DNA of 64,000 nt from positions 52,744,286 through 52,808,285 of the forward strand of contig NC_077245.1 in NCBI RefSeq assembly GCF_947179165.1, given 5' to 3'. The notes under the pieces are model-generated. The model did no database searches. It worked only from the letters and a program-made list of their open reading frames with translations, and had not been told where the DNA came from. Origin of the DNA: Solanum dulcamara (lineage: Eukaryota; Streptophyta; Magnoliopsida; Solanales; Solanaceae). Position 1 is the stretch's first letter, and every line of letters begins with the position of its first letter. Made by a program: the position numbers and the translations under genes. Of the stretch, positions 10,181-21,510 are shown piece after piece.

Positions 10181-11244
10181 AAGTTGGATTCCAAGTCATT
10201 TTCTAGTCATCTTTGAAGTCTTCATTCATCTTTGACCCCACCCTTCAAGCAAATTAGGACATCTAGAGTCTTCCTGTGAATGAGCTCCTTCGTTCTCCAA
10301 GCCTTAGACGTCCTTGTCATCACAACTGCTTTTACATCACAAGCCATCATGAAAAGTATGGGAAATTGCCTTGTCTTGTCCTTCCACCTTTTCAGAATAT
10401 CATAATCATTTTCATTTTCATTATTCTTGTTTTAAATAAAAATTTAGTTCGTGAAGACTAGAAGTAGAATGTCAGGGTTGGGAAGGGAGCCTGTTCCAAA
10501 AATCAGTTGAAGCAAAACGATTAGAAGAACTAGAAGAAAAAACTGAAGATGAAGTAGTAATAAAAGGTCTTATAACCTATAACACTACCATATGACCTCA
10601 TACATGTCATGAGCTAATGCTGATTTATATAAATTTACATTTGGATGATATTCAAGCATTTTAAAGTGTTATACAAAAAAAAATGATGACCCTCTCTACT
10701 TTAGCTAACCTACCGAAGATGTAATTAAATAGGTAGGAAGTATGATCAAAAAGTACTAAAGCATTGTTAATAGTAGGATAATAAGTACGAGGAAAAAGCT
10801 CTTTAACAAGAACTATTTTTTGTACAAAAAATAATGCACTTTTCACAAATCATCCAATCTCTACAAATTATAATTGCATTAGGTATCACACAGACATATT
10901 GATTATTTGTTTCAGTTAGTGGATCTTTATTTTAAATGCAAGGGGTAACATTTCAAAATTGAATTCCATCTAGTTTGTACATGTAATTTTAACTTTTTAG
11001 GTCTAAGTTTATAGGCAATATGCCATTTAAATTATGCTTTTCTATGGTCAGAAATAATTTTAACAATGAAAGTAATTACATTCTTAGATTGTTTAATATA
11101 TCTTTACCGGTGAAAAGTAGCATGACATTCACATCTAATATGAAATAAACTGGGAAATTCAAACATGAATGTCTTATGGTACTTCTTGTGAATAGATGGA
11201 ATTGGTGAACCGTCATCTTTGGATAAATCTGAATAAACATCTTA
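10181..11244. other. intergenic, nothing recognised
   Basis: No ORF longer than about 60 codons has recognisable content, and no repeat family was identified. An A-run (10676-10682) and AT-rich DNA are the only features seen. Confidence 0.4.
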
Positions 11245-11350
11245 ATGATACTCAGATGGTTTGGCTTGGGACTTCCATAATGGAGGTCTCAAGTTCGAAA
11301 CCCCTTGCCTGTGACAACAAGGGGTTGGCCTTCTGGGTCAAGCTTGTCAC
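11245..11350 (+). mobile_element. tRNA-derived SINE fragment
   Basis: Contains a clear Pol III box B within 'ggtctcaagttcgaaacccc', followed by the body 'ttgcctgtgacaacaagggg' and 'ccttctgggtcaagcttgtc', typical of a Solanaceae SINE. The 3' part diverges after about 11350 and no poly(A) tail is seen, so it is a partial copy. Confidence 0.6.
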
Positions 11351-11861
11351 ACGTGAAAAATTAGACAGAGGAGAATTGAGAGAAACTTTGCTTAATTATT
11401 TCCTCAAGCTACTGGTTTAATTAGTGAATATATAACTGTCAAAATAGGAAATAATATATTAGACTTTATATTTGGGTTAGTTATCTCTCATGGGAAATGG
11501 GCCAGCACTAGAGTCATCGTTACGCTACCAACTTATACATTGGTGACTTGTTTCGGTGATCTCTTAGTCTTTTTTTTAGTCTTACAAAAAAAGAAAAATC
11601 TTTTTTTAGCCGGCAATAACTCTTTCAATTTAGTAGATATTAGTGAAGATTGTAATACATGGTTTCTTTAATAGAACAGAGTCGAAGATTCACAAGTAGA
11701 ATGAAAATCAATGAAGAGCACATGCATTGTGTTTGCGAAGCACTTAAACATGCATCAAATGTGCTAGGGGCCTCTGTAATAGATAGAAAGGAAAATACAA
11801 GCATACATCTACAGGTCTATTGGAACTTCAAAAAAAATATGGCAAGTTTGTAAGAATAGAC

Positions 11862-13860
11862 TAGAGATATGGGTTGGTGGTAGAAAGTCCTTCGGCTTAA
11901 TCTTGGAGTCTGATTACATCAAAGGGAGGGGAAATATTGCTAATAAGATTCTTCGATTCTTGGGGAAACTATCTAACAAGGGGTTTAACTAGTTCACGTA
12001 CATTCAATCTAGTCCACTTTGGGTACTGTAGGTGTTTCAGTGTTGAGGAGGTTAAACGTGCTATTAGCAGGATGATGAGGGGGAGAGCGACCGGGCCCGA
12101 TGAGATTCTGGTGGACTTTTGGAAGAGCACTGACAAGGCAAGTTTGGAGTGGTTGACTAAGTTGTTTAATGTTATTTTGAAAACTGCTAAGATGCCCGAT
12201 GAATGGAGGTAGAGTACTATGGTTCCATTGTACAAGAACAAGGGTGATATCCAAAACTGTAATAATTACAGGGGGTATCAAATTGCTAAGCCACACTATG
12301 AAGATTTGGGAGAGAGTGGTGGAGATGAGGGTGAGGAGAGGAGTGTCAATCTCAGAGAATCAGTTAGAATTCATGCTGGAGCGGTTGACTATTAAAGCAA
12401 TCCATCTTATGCGGAGACTGGTGGAGAAATTTAGAGAAAGAAAAAGGGATCTCCATATGGTGTTCATTGACCTTGAAAAGGCTAATGACAAAGTTTTGAG
12501 GGATGTTCTCTGGAGGTGTCTGGAGGCTAAAGGTGTCCCAATGGTGTATATTAGGGCGATAAAAGACATGCATGCTGGAGTCAAGACTCGAGTTAGGACC
12601 GTGAGAGGTGACTCAAAGCAGTTTTCTGGTGAGATGGGACTATATCAGGAATATGTGCCGAGTCCCTTTCTTTTTGCCTTGGTGATGGATGAGCTGACAC
12701 GGTCTATTCAGGAGGAGGTTCTATGGTGTATGCTATTTACGGACGACATAGTTTTGATTGATAAGACTCGAGACAGAGTTAACAATAGGTTGGAGGTTTG
12801 GAGACAAACGCTGGAGTCCAAAGGGTTCAGATTGAGCAGGACCAAAACAGAATACTTGGAGTGCAAATTTAATGTTGCGATAGAGGAAGAGGGCATGAAA
12901 GTGAGGCTTCCCACTCAACCTATCCCCAAGACAGAAAACTTTAAATATCTTGGATCCATCATCCAGAGTAGTGGGAACATCGATGATGATGTCACACACT
13001 GCATTGGAACAACGTGGATGAAATGAAGGCTTGCCTCTGGAGTTCTTTGTGATAAGAAAGTACCACTTAAATTTAAAGGTAAGTTCTACAGAATGGTGAT
13101 TAGACCAGCGTTGTTATATGGAGTGGAGTGTTGGCCAGTAAAGAACTCTCATGTTCAGAAGATGCATGTGGCGGAGATGAGTATGCTGAGATAGATGTGT
13201 GGACACACTAGGAGTGATAAGATCAGGAATGAGGTTATTCGGGAGAAGGTGGGAGTGACATCTGTGGTAGACAAGATGAGAGAAGTGAGACTGAGATGGC
13301 TTGGGCATGTGCAGAGGAGGGGTTTTGACGCCCCAGTTAGGAGGTACGAGCGGTTGGATCTAGGGGTTATGCGGAGGGGTAGGAGTAGACCGAAAAAGTA
13401 TTAGAGAGAGGTGATTAGACAAGATATGACGCTACTCCATATCATCGATGACATGACCTTAGAAAGAAAAGAGTGGAGGTCGCGGATTAGGGTAGAAAGC
13501 TAGTAGAGATAGAATGGTGTCTGGCCGTGTGCCGATTTAGGGTGGTCGTAGGTCTAGGCGTGCCTTTATAGTTGTGTTGTTATTGCATTTGATTATCACT
13601 TTATCACATTACTTTGCTATCATTATTATTCTTGTTATTGTTCTTGTCTTGTAAAATTTGCATCTTTTTTCGTTTTTTTGTGCCATTATGCTATATATAT
13701 TGTTTTTCTCTTTTACTTGAGACTGTGACTTTTGAGCCGAGGGTCTTTCGAAAACAACCTCTCTATCTCTATGAGGTAGTGGTAAGGTCTGTGTACATCT
13801 TACCCTCCCCAGACCCCACTTATGGGATTTCACTGGGTATTTGTTGTTTGTTGTTGTATT
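11862..13860 (+). mobile_element. RTE-clade LINE inserted in LINE A
   Basis: 5'-truncated RTE element. It encodes RT (about 12018-13026), the conserved RTE C-terminal block (about 13195-13500, with R-W-L-G-H-V-Q-R-R) and the standard Solanaceae RTE 3' end ('taccctccccagaccccac') running into a TTG-rich tail at 13838-13860. Short matching bases (atagac at 11856-11861, attgac at 13858-13863) flank it. The surrounding LINE A ORF1 frame resumes right after the tail, which supports insertion rather than simple adjacency. Confidence 0.8.
12018..13404 (+). pseudogene. RTE reverse transcriptase, broken
   Basis: RT motifs are visible in two frames. The first frame (to 12212) has G-R-A-T-G-P-D-E and ends at a TAG where W is normal. 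The second (12199-13026) has [18 protein letters not shown] and the catalytic block L-F-T-D-D, where the family has F-A-D-D. The K-Y-L-G-S thumb motif follows. A TGA at 13024 and a TAG at 13192 split off the C-terminal block. At least four disabling changes are present. Confidence 0.85.
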
Positions 13861-15065
13861 GACGTCAAAGGCAAAGACAAAGCAGTTATTATTTTGCCAG
13901 AAACAACATTTAGTGAAGGTTTGGGGGGGGGGGTTGCTAAAATATTTGAATCTTCCATTAATAGGTGATCAACAGCCCCAAAGACTTTATATGCTATGGG
14001 GAAGACAGATCATTCTACAAACACAGGGGAAAGGAATTACAAGGAAGCATTAGATAAAAGTAAATGGTCGCAGAAGGAAGCGATGGTAGATGCTGATGTA
14101 GAGGTGCTGAAATCTCACTCCCATCTCGCAGATAAGGATCTTCTTAGTAGATGTCAGGTCGGGAAGTTCTCAGGGAAAAAGACACCCACTCGAAATGATG
14201 TAAGAAGGTGGGCTCAGCAATCTTGAAAGGGAGCTCATGGAGTCTAGGTGTATGATATGAATGGTTTTCTGTTCTTATTTGAGTTTCATTCCACGAAAGC
14301 AGCGGAACATGTTTTGATGGGCGATTGGTTGAGAGAAGGTCGCCAACTGAAACTTCAATAGTGGACACCAACAGTCGGAACTTTTTATAATTTCGACTGG
14401 ACTTGGATTTGATCTTTAAGGTTACCTCTTAACTTGTGGTCCAGGTCGATGATGAAGCAAATAGGCAAGAGATGCAGAGGATGGATAGAAATAGAAGAGG
14501 AAACTGAGTTAACAAATCATCTGAGGTGGGCTAGAATACATGTCAAGGGCCCCAATAGAGAAAATTCCAGCAAGCGTAGACGTTGCCGATAGAAACATCA
14601 TATTTACACCACGGATATGGGTTGAAGCTCTGGCCATCCTTTGGAGATTGGAGGAGGGAGGATGCAGTACAGTGGGTGAGAGAAAGGAGGGGGAAAATTG
14701 AGGTGGAGGACAGTCAGAAACTATGAGGTTTGGAGGACAGCGACTTGTTGATAAAAGCGCAGAGGGGCAGGTGGGCGTTGGCAGGGTAAAAGATAAACCC
14801 TATGTAGCAGATAATAGGAACATGAATGGCCATGTGACTGAGAAGGATATTTTAAATGAAGTGGGTCAGATGTACTTTTGAAAGAGCTTGGGCCAAAACA
14901 AGGGGGCTTTTTACAGATTGGCCAGGAAGATGAGGCTTAAAAAAATAGGAGCCTTTTTTGGGGGAAATTAATAATTGGGGAGACAAAATAGCATACAACG
15001 GCAACAACAGTACTTCCATTGAAGATGGGTGGGTGGTTGTGGTGGTGGTGGATTGCTTTGGTAAA

Positions 15066-15485
15066 AGCCAGAGGCAGCAGTGGAGGTATCATAGTTTTGT
15101 GGGATAGAAGGTGCTGGAGAGGGGAAATAGTGGAGAGTGGGGACAGATGATAACTTGCAAGATCAATGGGATAAACCAGGACCTCTCCTGGTACATTATA
15201 ACAGTTTATACTGATTGTGGGAGGAATAAGAGGAGGGAGTTGTGGGAGGAAATAGGATCTATGAAGGGGGCTTGTGAGGAACCTTGGATTGTGTGTGGGG
15301 ATTTCAATGTCACAAAGAGAACCAACTCCGACAGGCTAACAGGAGCTATGGAAGAATTCTCTGAATGCATTAATGAGTTGGATCTAGTGGATCCCCCTTT
15401 ATTTGGGGTACTCTACACATGGAGAGGAAGAGCAAATCACAGATGTGCTTCCAGAGTTGACAGATTTCTATACTCATCTATATAG
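15066..15485 (+). pseudogene. LINE A endonuclease (EEP) domain
   Basis: The 124-codon open stretch from 15111 shows endonuclease-exonuclease-phosphatase family motifs of L1 ORF2: W-I-V-C-G-D-F-N-V (about 15288-15312), then L-Y-T-W-R-G and R-V-D-R-F-L-Y. It is preceded by G-G-I-I-V-L-W-D near 15080-15106. This domain nicks target DNA to prime reverse transcription. A stop at 15483-15485 ends the frame, and the remaining linker is frameshifted. Confidence 0.8.
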
Positions 15486-16316
15486 GTTGACATGTTTCAA
15501 CAGATAAATAAGAGTGTTCTGCCTAACTTGGGACCACAATCCAATTATGCTTGAACATGGGGACTTGTATTTTAAGAAGACATATTTTAAGTTTGAAAAA
15601 TGGTGGCTGACAGTGGAGGATTTCAGGAACAAGATGCATGAATGGTGGATCTCTTTTGAAGTAATATGGAGACCAAATTTCAAGTTAGCCTCAAAACTGA
15701 GTTTCAAGAACTCAAAGAATGGAGCAAGGAGAATTGGGGGAACTGGAGGAAAAGGAAAGATCAAATCGTGGCACAGGTTGATAATCTAGAACTCATCCAA
15801 GAACAAACAGCATTAACTGAAGTTGAACAGCTACAGAAGGCTCACTTAGCTATGGAATATGAAGAAGTAGCCAGAAATGAGGAGATATCACAGAGACGAA
15901 GGTCTAGAGTTCAATAGATTAAGATTGGAGACAAAAACACAAAGCACTTCCACATGGTTGCCACAACGCATAAAAGGATCAATACAATTGACACTTTGCT
16001 GTTTGATGGAGTTACCGAGTTAGCACTGAGCCTTTGTCTATTAAAACCTTCATTATGGAGTTGTATGAGAATATCTACAGGAAGACCGAAAGGTGGAGAC
16101 CAAGCTTGAATATTCAGGTGTCTCAAGGATTACAGTGGAAGAATAGGATTGGCTAACTAGACAGCTGAGGAGGATGAAGTACTGGATGGGATTAGATTGT
16201 GTGTTGCTGACAAGGCATCTTTTCCAGATGGTTGCACAATGGATTTCTTTCTGGCAGTCTGGGAAATTTTGGAGGATAGGATGCAAACATTTTAAAATTT
16301 CGTTCTCAACAAATGT

Positions 16317-17375
16317 TTGAAAAAAAGCTTCAATGCCACATTTGTAGCACTGATCCCTAAGAAGGCGGGGTCAATTGAACTTGGGGACTTTAGACCTATT
16401 AGTCTAATTACTGGAGTCTACAAGATTATTGCTAAGGTCTTGGTAGAAAGACTAAAGAGAGTAGTGAGGAAATTATTCAATAAACATCAAATGACATTCA
16501 TTAAGGGGAGACAAATTATGGATGCTTCCCTTATAGCTACAGCTAGTGAGTGCATTGACACCAGATCAGAGGAGAAAAGCCGTGAGTTGTGTGTTAGCTA
16601 GACATTGAAAAAGCTCATGATCATCTTAACTGGAATTTTCTCATTAGCACTTTGAGACATATGGGGTTTGGGTACAAGTGGTTAAAATGGATGGAATTTT
16701 GTATTAAAGCTACTAGGTTCTTTATTCTGGAAATGGGGAACCTGTGGTTTTTTTCCCAGCAGAGAGGGGGCTTAGATAGGGAGATCCTCTATCTCCTTTT
16801 CTTTTTATTTTAGCTATGGAAGGCTTGGATAGCATGATGAGAAATTGGCTCTCAAAGCAGATGGATCAGGAGCTTTGATGTGGGGAACAGAGCAAATGAG
16901 GTTGTGGAAATCTCTCATTTATTGTATGCTGATTATACAATTATATTTTGTGAAGCAAAGCATGAACAATTTGCTACACAAGGGTGATTCCAGTGGTCTT
17001 TGACGCTTGCTTTAGGTTGAAAGTTAACTGGAGGAAAGCAACATTTTTTCCTGTTAAAGTGGCAGAATAAATACACGTGTTGCTGACATCCTGAATTGTA
17101 AGATAGAAAACCTGCTTACTTTTTATCTTTGAAAGCCCTTGGGTGCAAAGCACAAAGCTGTGAAGATGTGGGATGTAATCACAGAAAAGAGTTAGATGAA
17201 ATTAGCATTATGGAAATCTCAATATCTCTCCTTGAGAGGAAGACTCACTTTGATCAACTCAGTTTTAGAGGCTTTGCCGACAGATGTGTCTTTATTTCCT
17301 ATTCCGAGCAAGGTGATCGAGGCGCTGGATACCCCAAGGAGAAACTTTATTTGGAAGGGAAATAAAATAGACAAA
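16317..17375 (+). pseudogene. LINE A reverse transcriptase, catalytic box altered
   Basis: Motifs in order: [28 protein letters not shown], then (shifted) D-I-E-K-A-H-D-H, S-P-F-L-F-I-L-A-M-E-G-L, and L-L-Y-A-D-Y-T-I-I-F near 16922-16951, where the second catalytic aspartate of Y-A-D-D is replaced by Y. The C-terminal part reads [12 protein letters not shown] and stops matching at about 17375 where the inversion starts. Confidence 0.85.
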
Positions 17376-17376
17376 G

Positions 17377-18085
17377 GATTCCCTTTTTTCTGTAGTGCTT
17401 CATGGATCGTCAAGCAAGCTCTTCTGGTCACTAACCAGGTGAAGCATTTCCACCTTAGTTGGTGCCATACTTTTCCATATAGACTTCCATTGCCCTGATG
17501 TCCTCCCTGCAACTTCAGCCCGCCCTCTTTTATACACTCTATTCACTGAAAACTGTCCATTCTGATGATGTTTCCATATCATTTTATCATTTTCCATCGT
17601 AGTTCCTTGGCAGCCCCCAATTGCTGTCAACAACTCTGCTTACCTTGCTCTTTCCCAATTATTTACCATTCTTCTGAAAGTAGATTCCATCCTTAAGGAG
17701 ACCACATCTCTTCTATTTTGGCTTCAGGATTGGTACATATTGAAAATAGTCCAGGAAATAAAGCCTGCAATGTCCCCTGTCCACTCCAATGCTCCTTCCA
17801 GAACAAGATTTTGTCACCTTTACCCACCTTGTAATTTGAATCTTCCTTCAGAGCCCACCAGAGAGATCTAATTGTTCTCCATACCCCCACTCCATAAGTA
17901 TTTGTCACCATTGTTCATCTTGTCCATATTTGTGTTGGATCACTTCCTTCTACAAGGCCTGGTCTTCCTGGTTATATGTCCATAACCATTTCATGAGGAG
18001 ACTTTTATTCTGTAACTTAAATTTTTGACCCCAAGACCTCTATACCCTCTGCTTTGTTGGACTGCCTCCTACTTGGCTTCAAGAT
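17377..18085 (-). repeat. inverted internal segment of LINE A
   Basis: The plus-strand LINE sequence breaks off near 17376-17382. From about 18085 down to there the minus strand reads the missing middle: E-A-V-Q-Q-S-R-G-Y-R-G-L-G-V-K-N-L, N-K-S-L-L-M-K-W-L-W, F-W-K-E-H-W, W-K-C-F-T-W-L-V and R-A-C-L-T with L-Q-K-K-G. Plus-strand reading then resumes with L-A-S-R-C-S-S-C and N-N-H-L-F-L-H-C (18071-18160). The order and frame fit a simple inversion of about 0.7 kb inside one element. Two separate insertions are a less economical alternative. Confidence 0.75.
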
Positions 18086-18410
18086 GCTCATCATGCAAGG
18101 AGGGCTTAGAAACAAACAACCATCTCTTCCTACATTGTAGAGTTACTGCACAAATATGGACACTATAATTATATTAGGAAGAACAGGGGGTGGGTGGGAG
18201 GAGCAACAAAAGCCAAAAGAGATGGTGAAAAACAGTACCTGCTTGCATTTGGTGGAATATCTTGAAGGAAAGAAATGATAGGAATTTTGATTGCAAAGAA
18301 AGCTCCATACAAAAAATTAAGTGGAGAGTCATCACTTCTTTATGTTTTTGGTGTAAAGAGCTAAGTATAGAAGAGGAAGTTTAGCTAATGGACTTCATAG
18401 GAATTCTGTA
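18086..18410 (+). pseudogene. LINE A zinc ribbon and C-terminus
   Basis: Shows C-S-S-C-K-E-G, then N-N-H-L-F-L-H-C-R-V-T-A-Q-I-W-T (zf-RVT ligands C-x2-C ... H-x4-C), followed by the W-W-N-I-like and F-W-C-K-E-L tail common to plant L1 ORF2 ends. It stops near 18405, abutting antisense LINE B with no poly(A) tail between them. Confidence 0.7.
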
Positions 18411-18600
18411 ATCATCTTAGTAGTGTGATTTCCATCTAGTCAATCTTTTTTTACATCTTTCCATGACATCATTCCATATATCTCTTGATTTACTTTTTGC
18501 ACCCAGAGGCATCCCTAAAGTAAATTGTTGGAGTCCAGTTAACTGTTGAATCCTAGCCACCTCATTAATTGGGAAAATAAGACTTTTTTTTCCCGTTAAC

Positions 18601-18953
18601 GTGAAGACCTGAAATAGTTTCAAAGAGAAAAAGAATAATCGTCAAATACTTCAACCTACTCTCTTTTGCATCTTAGAATATGATATGAATGTGTCATCAA
18701 CATATTGCAAGTGTGTTTCTTCCACTCTTTCATTCTGTTCACTTGCTACATTGATTCTCTTATCCAACCATTATTGTGGTGAAGACCTGAAATAGTTTCA
18801 AACAGAATAAGAATAATCCTCAAATACTTCAATTGACTCTCTTTTGCATCTTAGAATATGAGTGTGTCCTCAACATATTATAAGTGTGTTGCTTCCACTC
18901 TTTCATTCTGTTCACTTGCTACATTGAAATCTCTTATCCAACAATAATTATGG
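18601..18953. repeat. tandem duplication inside LINE B RT
   Basis: Two head-to-tail units, 18601-18778 and 18779-18953, both begin 'gtgaagacctgaaatagttt' and end near 'cttatccaac...attatg'. Similarity is about 90% by eye, with small indels. On the minus strand each unit includes the RT catalytic box: one copy reads Y-V-D-D, the other Y-V-E-D. Confidence 0.9.
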
Positions 18954-19340
18954 GCAGTCTTCACCATATTGTTAAGTCCTTCCATCACCAGAATGAACAG
19001 AAATGGTGATAATGGATCACCTTGACTCAATCATCTTTGAGATGGGAAAAAACTTCAGGTGAGCCATTTATAAGAATAGAGTACCTAACAGTGGTAATGC
19101 AAAATCTTATCCATCTAATCCATTTCCCTCAAACCCCATATTTTGCAGAATTCCAAGCAAAAAACTCCAATTCACATGGTCATATGCCTTTTCAATATCC
19201 AATTTGCACGTGATGCATGTTGTCTTATCTTTCATTCTGGAACCTATGCATTCATTGGCAAAAGAACAACATCAGTGATTTGTCTGCCTTTCAAGAATGC
19301 CATCTGTTGAGTATCTACTAATTGTGTATCACTTTCTTTA

Positions 19341-19556
19341 GAGCCTGTTTGGATTGGCTTATTTTAAGTGCTTTTAAGCCAAAATAGCTTTTAATCACTT
19401 TTGAGTGTTTGACTAATTTAAAAAAGTGCTTACAAGAACTTGGTTTTAAGCTAAAATGATAAAAATAATCCAGAAGCCATAAGTTAGAATTTCTAGTTTA
19501 TGGCTTTTGGCTAATGGCTTATAAGCCAAAAGCCAAAAGCCAATTCAAACAGACTC
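19341..19556. mobile_element. MITE with GAGCCTGTTTGGATTGGCTT termini
   Basis: The 216-bp element has inverted termini (GAGCCTGTTTGGATTGGCTT / complementary end AAGCCAATTCAAACAGACTC) and a TTA direct repeat on both sides (19338-19340 and 19557-19559), a PIF/Harbinger-like target signature. It interrupts LINE B, so it is younger. Relatives lie at 52374-52584 and 61421-61802. Confidence 0.8.
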
Positions 19557-19797
19557 TTATTCTCCCTGTGAGGATCTTGCATATCAATTTATATAGCTCC
19601 CTATTAAACTAATAGGTCTGATATCTCTCTATTCCCTAGCGCCATTCTTTTTGGGAATAAAAGCTATGTAAGTTGCATTGAAGCTCTTCTCAAAAACTTC
19701 TTGAGATTGAAAGTTCTGCATAGTGGACATTACATCATTCTTTAAGATCACAATGAACGAAGAACCCCCATAGTGTACCCATCTGGACCTGGTTCCT

Positions 19798-20273
19798 ACA
19801 GATAAATATTAATATATTATTAGCTGAAGAATCCTTGAAATTCGTTCTCTGATTGAGAGACAAAAAAATTGTTGAAAATTTGAACTGCTGCTGTTCACAT
19901 TGCAGTGAATGTGTGCGGCTAATTTTGAAGTTATGCACAGTATCAAAAGAGAAAAGGGAAAAGAAAAGAAGAGAGTTCTCTTTCTAATTGAAAGCTTTGT
20001 TATTTGATACAAATTCTGCTGATGATCGGCGTTGAAACGACGAGTCTAAAAGTTGGTCCATATAGTGCAATCAGCTGATGGGTTGCACTTTCTTTTGGGG
20101 GATAAACTTCTGCTGATTGAACTTGTATGATGATATTGAATGCAGTGGTGATTTTGGTCATACTTTTATCACCTTTTGGTGAAAAATTTACTTCTTCTAT
20201 TGACTGAGTTCCTATTTTTGATTGAGTTACTGCTCTGTGAGGAAATTTTTTATACTTTAACTTGCAAGTGAAA
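19798..20273 (+). promoter_or_regulatory. presumed promoter / 5' UTR region of the TUTase-like gene
   Basis: No coding sequence is seen. The region lies between LINE B and the first coding exon. A TGA at 20238-20240 is in frame with the ATG at 20274, so that ATG is the first in its frame. No convincing TATA box was found. An upstream non-coding exon is possible. Placement is by context only. Confidence 0.35.
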
Positions 20274-21471
20274 ATGCCATCAACTAATATAACTATGATA
20301 TCAGTCCTGTGTAAGGAAGCACAACAGCGTGAACAGAAGCAGAGGAAGAAGTACACAGCCACCTTAGAACAATTATCGGCATATGAAGTATTGCTTGATG
20401 AGGTTTATGTGGATTGTCGCCCTAAACCAAGCGATTATGATGTTCGAAGAGATTTGCTTCGTATCTTTAATGAAATAGCAAAGGAGATTTATGGTAATTG
20501 AATAACAGAATTTCTGTAATATGCTATTTGAATTTAATAATCTTTTGATATGTGAAGGATGGTAGTCTATATTGAGTCTCACAATGTTCATCAATTTGTC
20601 AGGTTACTTCTATTTCATTGTTATAAGTAGTAGATGGGGGGCGGGGGTGCGGAGTTAAATTTTTTAATCCATAGCATAGTGCCATACTCTTAGTACAAGT
20701 GCTCATTTCTCTTTGTTTCAGGCTATTCTGCCGATGCTCCTGTCATTGAGGTGTTTGGGTCATTCTCAATGGATCTATTCTGTGCTAAAAGTGACTTGGA
20801 TCTATCTGTCAACTTCACCAACAGAAAAGTTAACATGACACGGGAGAAGAAGATTCAAACTCTGATGAAATTTGCAAAAATGTTTTATATACTTCAAAGT
20901 AACCTTTGAACTTGTTCTTCAGCTTTATGTGATTTTCATGTATATTTTGCCCTTCAAGAATCTTATAACATCTAAAATGTAGTCATAGTGAGGAATGAGT
21001 AAGTTTAGGAAGGACTTTGAAATCAAGCACTTCTGTTTGTATTGGTAGGCTTTACAAGGGAATATGGAATTGTGGTGCTTTGGTCATTACATGATGCCTT
21101 TTCATATTATACTAGTGGTGGTGCCCTTAGGGCTCTTTGTAGAATTTTCTTAGATGCTTGTCTTAGTTTAATTAGGTTTTGGTTTGTGTGTGTGGGGTGG
21201 GTGGGTGGGGACTTAAACATGTGTAGGAGATAGGAGTATTTGACTGGTAGTTTGTGAGATTTGAATTGGCTAAGTCGGCTACACTAGGTAGAGTATCTAG
21301 GATGCTTTCTGTTAGCAATTTACTAATACTAGGTTCTTTTAATAAATTCTTTAGCTCCAAGTCAGTTAGATGTTTTAAACTTTAAGCTTCTAGCTTCTAA
21401 AAAAAATCATTGAACATGTTTCAGTTATGTAATTAACTAGTCCAATTATTATTATTATTATTATTATCATT

Positions 21472-21510
<39 letters not shown>

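Larger units (their letters stand above)
11659..14880 (+). pseudogene. LINE A ORF1 (DUF4283-like), split by RTE insertion
   Basis: The 5' part (ATG 11659) reads through K-F-V-R-I-D at 11861. The 3' part resumes at 13861 with D-V-K-G-K-D-K-A-V-I-I-L-P-E, a typical continuation of plant LINE ORF1. Around 14190-14365 the frame shows the DUF4283 pattern (R-R-W-A-Q-Q, then Y-D-M-N-G-F-L-F-L-F-E-F, A-E-H-V-L-M-G-D-W, a W-T-P tail). In-frame stops occur at about 14226, 14248 and 14358. ORF1 proteins bind LINE RNA. This one is not translatable. Joining the two parts across the RTE is inference from frame and family order. Confidence 0.6.
11640..18410 (+). mobile_element. L1-type LINE (copy A), nearly complete but rearranged
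   Basis: Parts in order on the plus strand: ORF1 N-terminal region (11659-11861), an inserted RTE LINE (11862-13860), the rest of ORF1 with a DUF4283-like block (13861-14880), apurinic endonuclease (about 15066-15485), reverse transcriptase (about 16317-17375), an inverted segment holding the RT-to-zinc-ribbon part (about 17377-18085, reads on minus), and the last part of the zinc ribbon plus C-terminus (18086-18405). Without the RTE insert it is about 4.8 kb, close to full length for plant L1. The RT catalytic box is YADY instead of YADD, and many frameshifts are present, so it is dead. Confidence 0.8.
18417..19797 (-). mobile_element. L1-type LINE (copy B), antisense RT fragment
   Basis: The minus strand begins near 19797 with P-G-P-D-G-Y-T-M-G and continues with [51 protein letters not shown] and, at 18540-18420, L-G-M-P-L-G-A-K-S-K-S to L-T-R-W-K-S-H-Y. 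It is truncated on both sides. A 216-bp MITE (19341-19556) interrupts it and a 178-bp tandem duplication (18601-18953) repeats the catalytic-box region. Stops are numerous. Confidence 0.8.

Noticed and set aside
11278..11300. tRNA gene suspected from a box B sequence
   Set aside because: No cloverleaf can be drawn and the downstream body is SINE-like. It is a tRNA-derived SINE fragment.
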